Shown: positions 1-15,268 of the stretch, piece after piece | Layout: every line of letters starts with the position of its first letter | Position numbering within the stretch: position 1 is the stretch's first letter | Source: Eriocheir sinensis | Lineage: Eukaryota > Arthropoda > Malacostraca > Decapoda > Varunidae | Direction of reading: 5' to 3' | Assembly: GCF_024679095.1 (NCBI RefSeq) | Contig: NW_026111615.1 | Coordinates: forward strand, 201,001-265,000 | Length of the DNA: 64,000 nucleotides | Translations under genes and position numbers: made by a program | Notes under the pieces: model-generated | The model's database searches: none | Told to the model about the DNA's origin: nothing | The model's input: only the letters and a program-made list of their open reading frames with translations

Positions 1-2163
1 ACATTTAATAACGTTAATTTGTTTAAAAATATATAAACAAAATACACATTAAATAATGTAAACACGTATAAAAAATATGTACAAAATACACATATGATCA
101 TGTAATTCGTATCAAAATAAATAAACAAAATAACAATAAAATAATAATAATAATAGTAAATGGTCTATTCATTTGTAGGAAGCCATTAAATAATGTAAAC
201 TCGCGTCAAAATAAATAAACAAAATATCAATAAGAATGTGTTTGTATGAAACTAGATATAGGAAATACACATAAAATAACCTAAATTTGTATAAAACTAT
301 ATACAAAAAAACACAAAAATAATTTAAATTTGTATGAAAATAAATATACAAAATAGACATAAAATTAGGTAAATTTGTATTGAAATACATATACAAAATA
401 CATTTAAAATAATGTAAATTTGAATGAAATTATATAAAGAAATACACTTAAAATAACGTAAATTTGTATAAAATATATATAAAAAATACACATTAAATAA
501 TGAAAATATGTATAAAAAAATATATACAAAACACAAAGAGTATAATATAAAATCGTATCAAAATATATACACAGAATATTAATAAAATAATGTAAATTTG
601 TATGAAAACTAAGATGCAAAATACCTATAAAATAACGCATTTTTTTAAAATTATATATACCAAAATACACAAAATATTTGAATTTGTATTAATAAAATAA
701 ATATACAAAATGCACATACAATAAGGTAAATTTGTATTGAAATAGATATGCAAAATACATATAAAACAATGTAAATTTGTATCAAAATATATATACGAAT
801 ACACATATAATAACGTAGATTTCTATAAAAATATATATACTAAATACACATAAAATTAAGTAAATACGAATAGAAAAAGTACACAAAATACACATAAAAT
901 AATGTAATTTATTATAAATATAAATAAACAAAATACCAATAAAAGAATGTGTATTTGTATAAATATAAATATACAAAATGCACATAAAATAAAGTAAATT
1001 TGTATAAAACTATATACAAAAATAAACAGAAGTAATTAAATTTGTATGAAAAGAGATATACAAAATACACACAAAATAAGCTAAATTTGAATTGAAATAT
1101 ATATACAAAATACATAAAATAAAGTAAATTTTTTTCAAAATATTTTTAACAAATACACATATAATAACGTAAATTTGTATAAAAATATAAACAAAATACA
1201 CATTAAGAAATGTAAATACGTATACAAAAATATGTACAAAATACACAAATAATCATGTCATTCGTATCAAAATAAATAAAAAAAACTAATTAAATAATGT
1301 TAATTTGTATGAGAAAACATATAAAATAATACATAAAATAACGCAAATTTTATAAATATATGTACAGAAATGCACATAAAATGAATTTGTATAAAATATA
1401 TATACAAAACACACATTAGATAATGTAAATGAGTATAAAAATATTCATACAAAATACCTATGAAATAATCTAAATTCGTATCGAATTAAATTAAGAAGAT
1501 AACAATAAATTAATGTAATTTTGGATAAAATAACCTAAATACAAATAAAAATAAACACATTAAATAATTTAAATATGAATGAAATAAATATACAATAAAA
1601 ATATAAAATAAGGTAAATTTGTAATAAAATATATGTAAAATACATAAAATAATATAAATTTGTATGAAAATATATACAAATACACATAAAATAACATGAA
1701 TTTGTATAAAATTTGTTTCAAAATATATACGAATGCACACAAAATAACGTAAATTTTTATGAAAATGTATATATAAAATACACATAAAATAATTTAAATA
1801 CGTAGAATATATATACAAAATACACATAAAAATAATGTAAACTCGTAACAAAATAAATACAAAATTAATAAAAGAATGTATATTTCTAGTAAAATATATA
1901 TACAAAAACAAATAAAATAACTAAAATTTGTATAAAAATATATACAAAAATAAACAAAAATAATTTAAATTTGTTTGAAAATAGATATGCAAAATACACA
2001 AAGTTAGGCAAATTTGTATTGAAATACATATACAAAACTCAAATAAAATAATTTAAATATGTATGAAAATATAAACAATTACATATAAAATAACGTAAAT
2101 TTGGATAAAATATATATACAAAATATACATTAAATATTTTAATATGTATAAAAATATATTATA
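1..2163 (-). repeat. Satellite block, minus polarity; left part of an inverted duplication
   Basis: A-rich monomers throughout. Read as reverse complement, the block follows about 17,966-20,202 monomer by monomer. Both copies carry the same unusual 40-45 base non-monomer insertion (here about 141-185) with an ATT triplet run and the words GGTCTATTC and ATTTGTAGGA. Both also share the rare spelling CCTATATCTAGTTTC/GAAACTAGATATAGG. This is therefore segmental homology, not just shared monomers. The block probably continues left of the window. The open frames seen here on the minus strand are repeat translations, not genes. Confidence 0.9.
141..185 (-). other. Non-monomer insertion with (ATT)n run, shared with 20,020-20,062
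   Basis: Between two normal monomers lies a short sequence not derived from the 45-bp unit: an AAT/ATT triplet run next to GGTCTATTC and ATTTGTAGGAAGCC. The same insertion, reverse-complemented and at the same monomer position, is at 20,020-20,062. It is a good marker that these two regions are copies of one ancestral segment. Confidence 0.85.
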
Positions 2164-3364
2164 TTATATATATTTTTATTGATATTTTCGTTATTTATGT
2201 GTATTTTGTATATGTTTTCTCATAGAAATTTACATTATTTTATTTATTTTGTCTATTTATTTTATACGAATTACATGATTATTTGTGTATTTTTACATTT
2301 TTTTACGTATTTACATTATTTAATGTATTTTGTTTATATATTTTATACAAATTTACGTTATTATATGTATTTGTATAGTATTTGATACAAATTCACATTA
2401 TTTTATGTATTTTGTATATATATTTTAATTCAAATTTAGCTTATTTTATGTGTATTTTGTATATCTATTTATTTTAATACAAAATCAAATATTTTATGTT
2501 TTTCGTATATATATTTTATAAAAAATGCGTTATTTTATGGGTATTTTGCATCTTAATTTTCATACAAATTTACATTATTTTATTAATATTTTCTGTATTT
2601 ATTTTGATACGATTTTACATTATTTTATTTGTGTTTTGTATATATTTTTTTTATATTTACATTATTTAATGTTTTTTTTTATAAATATTTGATACAAATT
2701 TACGATATTTTAAGTCTATATGTTTATATATTTTCATTCAAATTTACATTATTTTATGTGTATTTTGTATATGTATTTCAATACAAATTTCATTTATTTC
2801 TACATGTTTTGTATATTTATTTTCATACAAGTTTAAATTATTTTGTGTATTTTGTATATAGTTTTATACAAATTTAGGTTATTTTATGTGTATTTGTATA
2901 TCTATTTCATACAAATACACATTCTTTTCATGATATATTTTGTTTATTTATTTTGGACACGAATTAACATTATTTAATGTGTATTTTGTATATATATTTT
3001 ATACGTATTTACATTATTTCAAGTGTATTTTGTATATATATTTATAGAAATCTGCGTTATTTTATGTGTATTCATATATATTTTGAAACAAATTTACATT
3101 GTTTTATGTATTTTGCATATTTTTTCAATACAAATCTACCTTATTGTATGTATTTTGTATATTAATTTTAATACAAATTTGATTAATCTATGTGTATTTT
3201 GTATATGTATTTTTATAAAATATGCTTTATTTTATAGGTATTTTGCATCTTTATTTTCATACAAATTTTACATTTTATTGATATTCTGTGTATTTATTTT
3301 GATATGTTTTACATTATTCTATGTGTATTTTGTAGATATATTTTATATAAAATGTATTTGTTTT
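2164..3364 (+). repeat. Satellite block, plus polarity, ending at a sharp homology break
   Basis: Polarity flips at about 2,164 inside an AT run (ATATTATATTATATATATTT), and T-rich monomers follow to about 3,364. The block is the reverse complement of about 16,749-17,965, so the 1-3,364 copy includes the inversion junction itself. Homology stops in the word TTTGTTTTCA at 3,364. The sister continues with CATTTCATACAAAT, while this copy turns into unrelated sequence. About 2,420-3,350 also matches 35,345-36,345 in direct orientation. Confidence 0.9.
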
Positions 3365-3720
3365 CACTGTACAATCGAACCCAGCATTAATAAATACGTA
3401 TCAGAATACAAATAAACGTGTATCCAATGTAAATTTTTAGTTATGAATTTCAATAAAGCACGAATTTTACCCATTAAATGTGTATTTTGTATTATTTTTA
3501 AAATATATATACCAAATACACCTTTTATGCAAAAATTAAATTTGCATATGTAAAATAAATCTGATACAAAAAACACTGTGTAAAATGTTGAACTTTGATG
3601 AAATTTTGATACTATTTCATATACAAAAATATCTATATAAACATGATAATTTCTGTCTTAAATTTGTTGTGATTAATACTATCAATAAGTCTACACATAA
3701 TTCATAACAATTTCTATAAA
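3365..3720. other. Low-similarity segment between satellite blocks
   Basis: Only scattered words resemble the 45-bp unit here (for example AAATGTGTATTTTGTATTAT near 3,476). The rest, such as CACTGTACAATCGAACCCAGC near 3,366 and TTTCTGTCTTAAATTTGTTG near 3,650, is unlike the array. It may be a strongly decayed satellite stretch or a small piece of non-satellite DNA at a rearrangement breakpoint. The open frame of about 70 codons on the minus strand at 3,364-3,576 shows no recognisable domain, so I do not call it a gene. Confidence 0.55.
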
Positions 3721-4975
3721 AATATATATACAAAACACATAAAGCCAAGTAAACTTACGTATAAAAAATGTATACAAAATACATAAAATAATGTAAATTC
3801 ATGATAAAATATATACATGCAAAATACCAATAAAATAATGTAAATTTGTACATAAATATAAATATACAGAAATACACATAAAATAATGTAATCAAAATAA
3901 TATATAAAATTGTCAATATACAAAATTTTTATAAAAACATAAATACTAAATTTGAAAAATGTAAAACATCAACAATATCACAATTGACAAAATAAACTAA
4001 ATTTGAATTGAAATATTTTATTATGAAAATACATATTTTGCAAATGAATGTTTCAAGCAAATTTAAAATAATTTTATTTGTATATAAATATATATTAAAA
4101 TACACATAAATAATGAAATCGTATCCAAAATGTTGTACAGAATATCAATACATAAATAATTTAATATTTGTATGATATAGTATTTAATTAAATATCAGAA
4201 TATATATATATACAAAATATATTAAAACACAACAGAATAATAATTGTATTGTAATAATACAGAATATTAATAAATAAAGATGCAAAATACCAAAAATAAC
4301 GCATATTTTATAAAAATATAATATAAAAATACACATAAAATAATTAAATTTGTATTAAAATAACAGGAAAATGCACATATACTGTAAAGGAAATTTATGG
4401 TTGAAAAATATGCAAAAATACAAATAAAACAGTGTAAATTTGTTTCAAATATATATATGAATACACATAAAATAACGCTATGTTCATAAAATACATACAA
4501 AATACACACAAATGTGTGTGTGTAAAATGAGCATGTACATGTATAGCTAAAATACCCAGAATCAATTGCACGAGTTAAATTAGAAGAAAAAATAACAAAA
4601 TAATGTAATTGATATATATAGAAAAACATATAAAATAACCTAATAAATACAATATATTATTGAATACCTTTTAAAAATTGAATAATAAAATATACAAATA
4701 AATATAAAATAAGGTAGCTTGTAATAAAATATATGTGTATAAATACATAAAATAATATAAATTCTGTATGAAAATATATATACAAATACATAAAATAATA
4801 CTTTCAGGGGTAATGTTTCAAATATATAATAGAATACATTACTAAAAATAATGCAAATTTATGAAAATAAATATTAATATAAAATAGCTTAAATACGTAG
4901 AAAAATATATGCTGTACACATAATATCAATTACCTAATAAAGATATTAGGAAATATATATGTAGCTCAATTAAAT
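3721..4975 (-). repeat. Degraded minus-polarity satellite
   Basis: Monomers remain recognisable (AAAATACACATAAAATAATG, TATATACAAAATAC). They carry many more single-base insertions, deletions and odd bases than blocks elsewhere, and the monomer order is hard to follow. A local (AC)n/(TG)n inverted motif lies near 4,503-4,522, next to a G/C-richer patch at 4,524-4,580 (GAGCATGTACATGTATAGC). This may be an old, decayed part of the array or a poorly polished part of the assembly. Confidence 0.75.
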
Positions 4976-5275
4976 AATTCAGCTTTTCGTATATTTTATA
5001 TTGCATTTACTATTCTCAAGTGTATTTTGGCTACATACTCATGCTATTTTACAACCAGCATACATATTTCCTGAAACAAATTCCACTGTTCTTTTGATAT
5101 GTATTTTTATCTTTCTCATCCACAAATTTGTCTATCAGATGTGCACTTTAGCACACCCACACAACTTGATAATCCATGTGCATTTTTGTACTTTGAGCAA
5201 CATGCCTATCTTATGGGCATCCTTACTCTGGCAGAAAAAATTATATGATGAAAATGCAAATTTACTCTAAAATAG
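4976..5275 (+). repeat. Highly diverged, G+C-richer satellite copy (plus polarity)
   Basis: This island is about 35-40% G+C by eye, against roughly 13-17% around it. It still follows the usual monomer order. CCTGAAACAAATTCCACTGT (near 5,071) stands where other copies have the TTGAAACAAATTTACATTG monomer. Next come ATGTGCACTTTAGCACACCC and ATCCATGTGCATTTTTGTAC, and then ATCTTATGGGCATCC stands where others read GCGTTATTTTATGGGTATT. Translated, even the 15-residue periodic pattern is faintly visible, so the 89-codon open frame at 5,001-5,270 is a decayed repeat frame and not a gene. Many differences are gains of C. The cause could be genuine divergence or consensus error. Confidence 0.65.
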
Positions 5276-8200
5276 ATACTTACAAATAGAAAAAACGCAG
5301 ATTTTACAAAAATATACATACAAAATGCACATAAAAGTCTAAGTAAATAATACATAAAAATGTATCTCAAAACACAATAAAATAGTCAAATTTGAATTAA
5401 AATAAATGTTAGTGTAAAATAATTAATAGAAAAAGAAATGTGTATATTTGATAAATATGAATATACAAAAATACATTAATAACAAATAAAATATAAATAT
5501 ATAGATTTATAATAAAATATATATAATAAAATACACATAATAATGTAAATTTATATAGTGCCTATATATAAAGGCACTCATATATAATACCACAGAATTT
5601 GTATAAAATATATATATTCAAAATAAAGAATAAATAATCTAAGAGTTGCATAAAATATATATAAATAAAGTACATAAAATGAAAATTAAGATGTAAAATA
5701 CCTATAAATAACGCTTTTTTTATAAAAATTATTAGACAAATTAAAATACACTCAACATTTGAACTAGGATTGAAATTATATGATAAAATTAACATAAATA
5801 CAGTAAATTTAGCATTGAAATAGATATAGAAAAATATTAAAATAATGGAAATTTTGTTTTAAAACATATATACTAGAACACACATAAAATAACGGGAAGA
5901 TTTCTATAAAAATACATATACAACATGTACAAAAATTAAGTAACATACGTATAAAAAAATGTATAGCAAAATACATAAAATAAATGTGTAAATTGCTGTA
6001 TAAATGTAAATAGAAACAATATACTAATAAAAGTAATGTGTGTGTAGATTGTATAAATATAAATATACAAATGTGCACATAAAATAACGTAAATTTATAT
6101 ATAAACTATATACATAAAATAACGTGCAAATTGCAATAAAATATATAAAATACAAAATGAAATATTAGATAAATTTGCATAAAATATATAGTATACAAAA
6201 ACACACTTTAGATAAATGTAAATGAGTAAAAATATGTATACAAAATACCTATGAAATAATTCTAAATTGTATCGAATTAAATTAAGAAATACTAATAAAA
6301 TAATGTACTTTTGGATGAAAATATATATACAAAATACATATAAATGCACCTAAATACAAATACAAATTACACATAAAATAATTGCAAAATTGAATGAATT
6401 AAATATACAAAATAAACATAAAATAAGGTAATTTGTAATGAAATATATGCAAAAAAATACATATAAAATAATATAAATTTGTATGAAAATGTATATACAA
6501 ATACATTAAATAACATGAATTTGTATAAAATTTGTATCAAAATATATAATTTATATGCTTTCATTAATAAAATAACTTAATTTTTTTTATGAAAATGTAT
6601 ATGTACAAAATACACATAAAATAATTCTGAATACGTAGAAAAATATACAAATAAATACATAAAATAAATGTAAATATGTGTGAAAATATATAAACAAATA
6701 CACATAAAATAATGTAAATTTGATAAAATATATATACAAAATGAACATTAAATAATGTAAATATGTATAAAAAAATATATACAAAAAACATATAGAATAA
6801 TGTTAAATCGTATCAAAATAAAATAAAAGAGAAATAATAATAAAATAATGTAAATTTGTATGAAAATAAAATGCAAAATATCCATATAATAATTTATATT
6901 TAGTATTGAAAATATATATACAAAAATATATATAAAATAATTTAATTTGTATAAAATAAATATACAAAATGCACGTACAATAAAGTAAATTTGTATTGAA
7001 ATAGATATGCAAAATACACAATAATAATGTAAATTTGTATCAAAAATATATATACGAATACTATAAAATAGAGTAAATTTCTATGAAAATATACATACAA
7101 AATAGATATACAAAATACACATATAACTAGTTAAATTTGTATTTAAATACATGTACAAAAAACACATAAAAATAATGTAGATTTGTATGAAATGAAACAA
7201 ATACATTTTATATAAAATATATATACAAAATATGCATAGAATAAATGTAAAAACATATCAAAATAAATACACAGAATATCAACAAAATAATGTAAATTTG
7301 TATGAAAATAGATATACAAAAAGATGCAAAATACCCATAAAATAAAGTATATTTTTATAAAATACATATACAAAATACATATAGATTAATCAAATTTGTA
7401 TGTAATTAATATAAATGCATGATATAATAAGGTAAATTTGTATTGAAAATATGCAAATACACATAAATAATGTAAATTTGTTTCAAAATATATATATGAA
7501 TACACATAAAATAACGCAGATTTCTATAGAAATATATATACAAAATATACTTGAAATAATGTAAATACGTATAAAATATATATACAAAATACACATTAAA
7601 TAATGTTAATTCGTGTCAAAATAAATAAACAAAATATCATAATAAGAATGTATTTGTATGAAAATAGATATACGAGTACAAAATACACATAAAATAACTC
7701 TAAATTTGTATAAAATTATATACAAAAATACACACAAAAATAATTTAAACTTGTATGAAAATAAATATACAAAAACATATAAAATAGGTAAATTTGTATT
7801 GAAATATATATATAAGGAAAATACAATAATACAAAATAATGTAAATTTGAATGAATATATAAACATATGGACTTAAAATAACGTAAATTTGTATCAAATA
7901 TATATACAAAAAAACATTAAATAATGTATATGTATAAAAAAATATATAGAAAACACAAATAAATAATGTAAAATCGTATCAAAATAAATACAGAAAATAT
8001 TAATAAAATAATGTAAATATGTATGAAAATTAAGATGTAAAATCTCTATAAATAACGAATTTTATAAAAATATAAACATGAAAAACATAAAATATTTGAT
8101 TTTGTATTAAAATAAATAGATATATAAAATATACATACAAATAAGCAAAATTTGAATTGAAATATATATATAAAATACATAAATAATGTAAATTTATCAA

Positions 8201-8430
8201 AATACTGTATATATAATACACATATAATAATGTAATTTTCATAAAATATATAAACAAATATACATTAAATAATGTAAATACGTATATAAAAAATGTAAAA
8301 ATACACAATAATCATGTAATTCGTATCAAAATCAATAGACAAAAATAAATAAATAATAAAATAATGTAAATTTACATTAGAAAATATATCCGAAATACAC
8401 ATAAATAAAGAAATACCAATAAAATATATA
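5276..8430 (-). repeat. Satellite block, minus polarity; noisy copy of 15,269-17,965
   Basis: From about 5,680 rightward, the monomer order equals that of 15,269-17,965 and 43,020-45,733 (direct orientation), up to and including the polarity-switch sequence near 8,430. Compared with those sisters, 5,280-6,900 carries many one- or two-base indels: for instance GTGCAAATTGCAATAAAAT near 6,123, where the sister reads GCAAATTTCTATAAAAAT. The right part (about 7,100-8,430) is cleaner. No gene is supported. Confidence 0.88.
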
Positions 8431-8474
8431 TAATATAATATATTTTATATATTTAAAATATTTAATGTATATTT

Positions 8475-11255
<2,781 letters not shown>

Positions 11256-12960
11256 ACACATAAAATATTTAAATTTGTATTGAAATAAATATACAAAATG
11301 CACATACAATAAGGTAAATTTGTAATGAAATATATGTACAAAATACACATAAAATAATGTAAATTTATATGAAAATATATATACAAATACTCATAAAATA
11401 CTATGAATTTGTATAAAATTATATATTCAAAATAAAAATTAAATAATGTAAATGCGTATAAAAATATATATACAAAGGACATATAAAATAATGTAAATTC
11501 GTATCAATATAAATCAACAAAACACCAATAAAATAATACATATTTGAATGAAAATAGATTTACAAAATACACATAACATAACTAAAATTTGTATTGAAAT
11601 ATATACAAAAATACATAAAAATAATTTGAGTTTGTATGAAAATAGATATTCAAAATACACATAAAACTAGGTAAATTTCTTTTGAAATATATATACAAAA
11701 TACCCATAAAATATTGTAAATTTGTGTCAAAATATATAAACAAATACACATAAAATAACGTAAATTTGAATGAAAAATATATACAAAATACACATAGAAT
11801 AATGTCAAATCGTATCAAAATGAATGAGCAGAATATCAATAAAATAACGTAAATTTGTATGAAAATAAAGATGCAAAATACCCATAAAATAAAGCATATT
11901 TTTATAAAAATACATATACAAAAATACACATAGAATAATTAAATTTGTATTAAAATTAATACACAAAATGCATATATAATAAGGAAAATTTGTATTGAAA
12001 AAATCAGCAAAATACACATAAAAGTGTAAATTTGTTTAAAAATCTATATACGAATACACATAATATAACGTAGATTTCTATAGAAATATATATACAAAAT
12101 ACACTTGAAATGATGTAAATACGTATAAAAATATATATACAAAATACACATTAAATAATTTAAATTCTCGTCAAAATAAATAAACAAAATATCAATAAAA
12201 GAATGTGTATTTGTATGAAAATAGATATATAAAATACTCATAAAATAACCTAAGTTTGTATAAAACTATATACAAAAATACACAAAAATAATTTAAATTT
12301 GTATGAAAATAAATATACAAAATACACATAAAATTAGGGAAATTTGTATTGAAATACATATACAAAATACTCATAAAATAATGGAAATTTGAATGAAAAT
12401 ATATAAACATATACACTTAAAATAACGTTATTTGTATCAAATATATATACAAAATTGTAATTAAATAATGTAAATATGTATAAAAAAAATATATACAAAA
12501 CACAAATAGAATAATGTAAAATCGTATCAACAATAAATACACAGAATATTGATAAAATAATATAAATTTGTATGAAAATAAAGATGCAAAATAGCCATAA
12601 AATAACGCATTTTTTATAAAAATATATATACCAAAATACACATAAAATATTAAAATTTGTATTAAAATAAATATGAAAAATGTACATACTATAAGGTAAA
12701 TTTGTATTGAAATAGATATGCAAAATACATATAAAACAATGTAAATTTGTTTCAAAATATATATACGAATACACATAAAATAACGTTGATTTCTATAAAA
12801 AAATATACAAAATACACATAAAATGAAGTAAATACGTATAAAAAAATGAATACAAAATACACAAAAATCGTATCAAAATAAATAAACAAAATACCAGTAA
12901 AAGAATGTTTATTTGTAAAAATATAAATATACAAAATACACATAAAATATCGTAAATATG
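11256..12960 (-). repeat. Satellite block, minus; inverted copy of about 50,760-52,250
   Basis: Read as reverse complement, about 11,380-12,940 has the same monomer series as 50,760-52,250, and in part 34,150-35,300. The shared series includes the rare units with GATTCGTATCAATATAAATC, GAATGAGCAGAATATC and TTTCTTTTGAAATATATATA. The polarity switch at 11,256 is shared with the one at 36,356. No gene is supported. Confidence 0.85.
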
Positions 12961-15268
12961 TATAAAACTAAATACAAAAAAACACTGAAGTAATTAAATT
13001 TGTATGAAAATATATATACAAAATACAGCTAAAATAAGCTAAATTTGAATTGAAATGTACATACAAAATACATAAAATAATGTAAATGTGTATCAAAATA
13101 TTTATACAAATATATATAATAACGTAGATTTGTTTAAAAATATATAAACAAAATACACATTAAGTAATGTAAATACGTATAAAAAATATGTACAAAATAC
13201 ACATATAATCATGTAATTCGTATCAAAATAAATAAACAAAATAGCAATAAAATAATGTAAATTTGTATGAGAAAACATATACAAATAACGCAAATTTCTA
13301 TAAAAATATATGTACAAAAATGCACATAAAATAAAGTAAATTTGCAAAAAAATATATACAAAACACACACTAAATAATGTAAATGCGTACATAAAATAAC
13401 CTAAATTTGTATAAAACTATATACAAAAATACACAAAAATAATTTAAATTTGTATGAAAAGAGATATACAAAATACACACAAAATTGGGTAAATTTGTAT
13501 TGAAATACATATACAAAATACTCATCAAATAATGTACATTTGAATGAAAATATATAAACAAATACACTTAAAATAACGTAAATTTGTATAAAATATATAT
13601 GCAAGATACACATTAAATAATGTAAATGTGTATAAAAAATATATATACAAAAAAAAAATAGAATAATGTAAAATCGTATCAAAATAAATACACAGAATAT
13701 CAATAAAATAATGTAAATTTGTATGAAAATAAAGATGCAAAATTCCCATAAAATAGCGCATTTCTTATAAAATATTTAAATTTGCATTGAAATAAATATA
13801 CAAAATGCACATACAATAAGGTAAATTTGTATTGAAAGAGATATGCAAAAATACATATAAAACAATGTAAATTTGTTTCAAAATATATATACGAATACAA
13901 ATAAAAAAACCTAGATTTCTATAAAAATATATATACAAAATACACATAAAATTAAGTAAATACGTATAAAAAAAATGTATACAAAATACACATAAAATAA
14001 TGTAATTTCGAATTAAAATAAATGTAAATTTGAATGAAAATATAAAAACAAATCCACTTAAAATAACGTAAATTTGTATAAAATATATATGCAAGATACA
14101 CATTAAATAATGTAAATGTGTATAAAAAAATATATACAAAAAACAAATAGAATAATGTAAAATCGTATCAAAATAAATACAGAGAATATCAATAAAATAA
14201 TGTAAATTTGTATGAAAATAAAGATGAAAAATTCCCAAAAATTATCGCTTTTTTTAAAAAAATATATATACCAAAATACACATAAAATAATTAAATTTGT
14301 ATTGAAATAAATATACAAGATGCATATACAGTAAGGTAAATTTGTATTAAAAGAGATATTCAAAAATACATATAAAACAATGTAAATTTGTTTCAAAATA
14401 AATTAGATTTCTATAGAAATATATATACAAAATACATATGAAATTATGTAAATACGTATAAAAATATATATACAAAATACATATCAAATAATGTAAATTC
14501 GTGTCAAAATAAATAAACAAAATATCATGAAAAGAATGTGTATTTGTATGAAAATAGATAATAGATAATAAATTTGTATAAAATATATATGCAAGATTCA
14601 AATTAAATAATGTAAATATGTATAAAAAAGTATATACAAAAAACAAATATAATAATGTAAAATCGTATCAAAATAAATACACCGAATATTAATAAAATAA
14701 TGTAAATTTGTATGAAAATAAAGATGCAAAACTCCCATAAAATAGCGCATTTCTTATAAAAATATATATACCAAAATACACATAAAATTTTTTAATTTGT
14801 ATTGAAATAAATATACAAAATGCATATACAATAAGGTAAATTTGTAACATAAAACAATGTAAATTTGTTTCAAAATATATATACGAATACAAATAGAAAA
14901 ACGTAGATTTCTATAAAAATATATATACAAAATACACATAAAATTAAGTAAATACGTATAAAAAATATGTATTCAAAATACACATAAAATAATGTAAATT
15001 CGAATTAAAATAAATAAACATAATACCAATAAAATAATGTGTATTTGGATAAATATAAATATACAAAATACACATACAAAATAAACTTAAAATAAGGTAG
15101 ATTTGTAATAAAATATATGTACAAAATACACATACAATAATGTAAATTTATATGAAAATATATATATAAATACACATAAAATACCATGAATTTGTATAAA
15201 AATATATATTCAAAATAAATATTAAATAATGTAAGAGCGTATAAAAATATATATACAAAGTACATATA
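12961..15268 (-). repeat. Satellite block, minus, with sub-blocks repeated three times
   Basis: The first part (13,000-13,400) matches 27,560-28,030 and 42,250-42,690. Three successive copies of an approximately 400-500 bp series follow, near 13,560-13,990, 14,040-14,420 and 14,575-14,960. Each runs from the GCAAGATACACATTAAATAA unit through AAATCGTATCAAAATAAATA and TTCCCATAAAATAGCGCATT to TACCAAAATACACATAAAAT. The same series occurs at 33,660-34,020 and 37,400-38,280. This is local HOR expansion in one orientation. Confidence 0.85.

Noticed and set aside
3364..3576. 70-codon minus-strand open frame in the low-similarity segment
   Set aside because: No recognisable motif, and such a length is expected by chance in a T-rich strand.
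4503..4522. (AC)n/(TG)n inverted motif as a regulatory or recombination site
   Set aside because: Very short, in a noisy zone, and explained by slippage of CACACA and its complement; nothing nearby suggests function.
5001..5270. 89-codon open frame with more normal amino-acid composition as a small gene
   Set aside because: It aligns with the monomer order of neighbouring satellite copies and keeps a faint 15-residue pattern. It is best explained as a diverged or miscalled repeat stretch.
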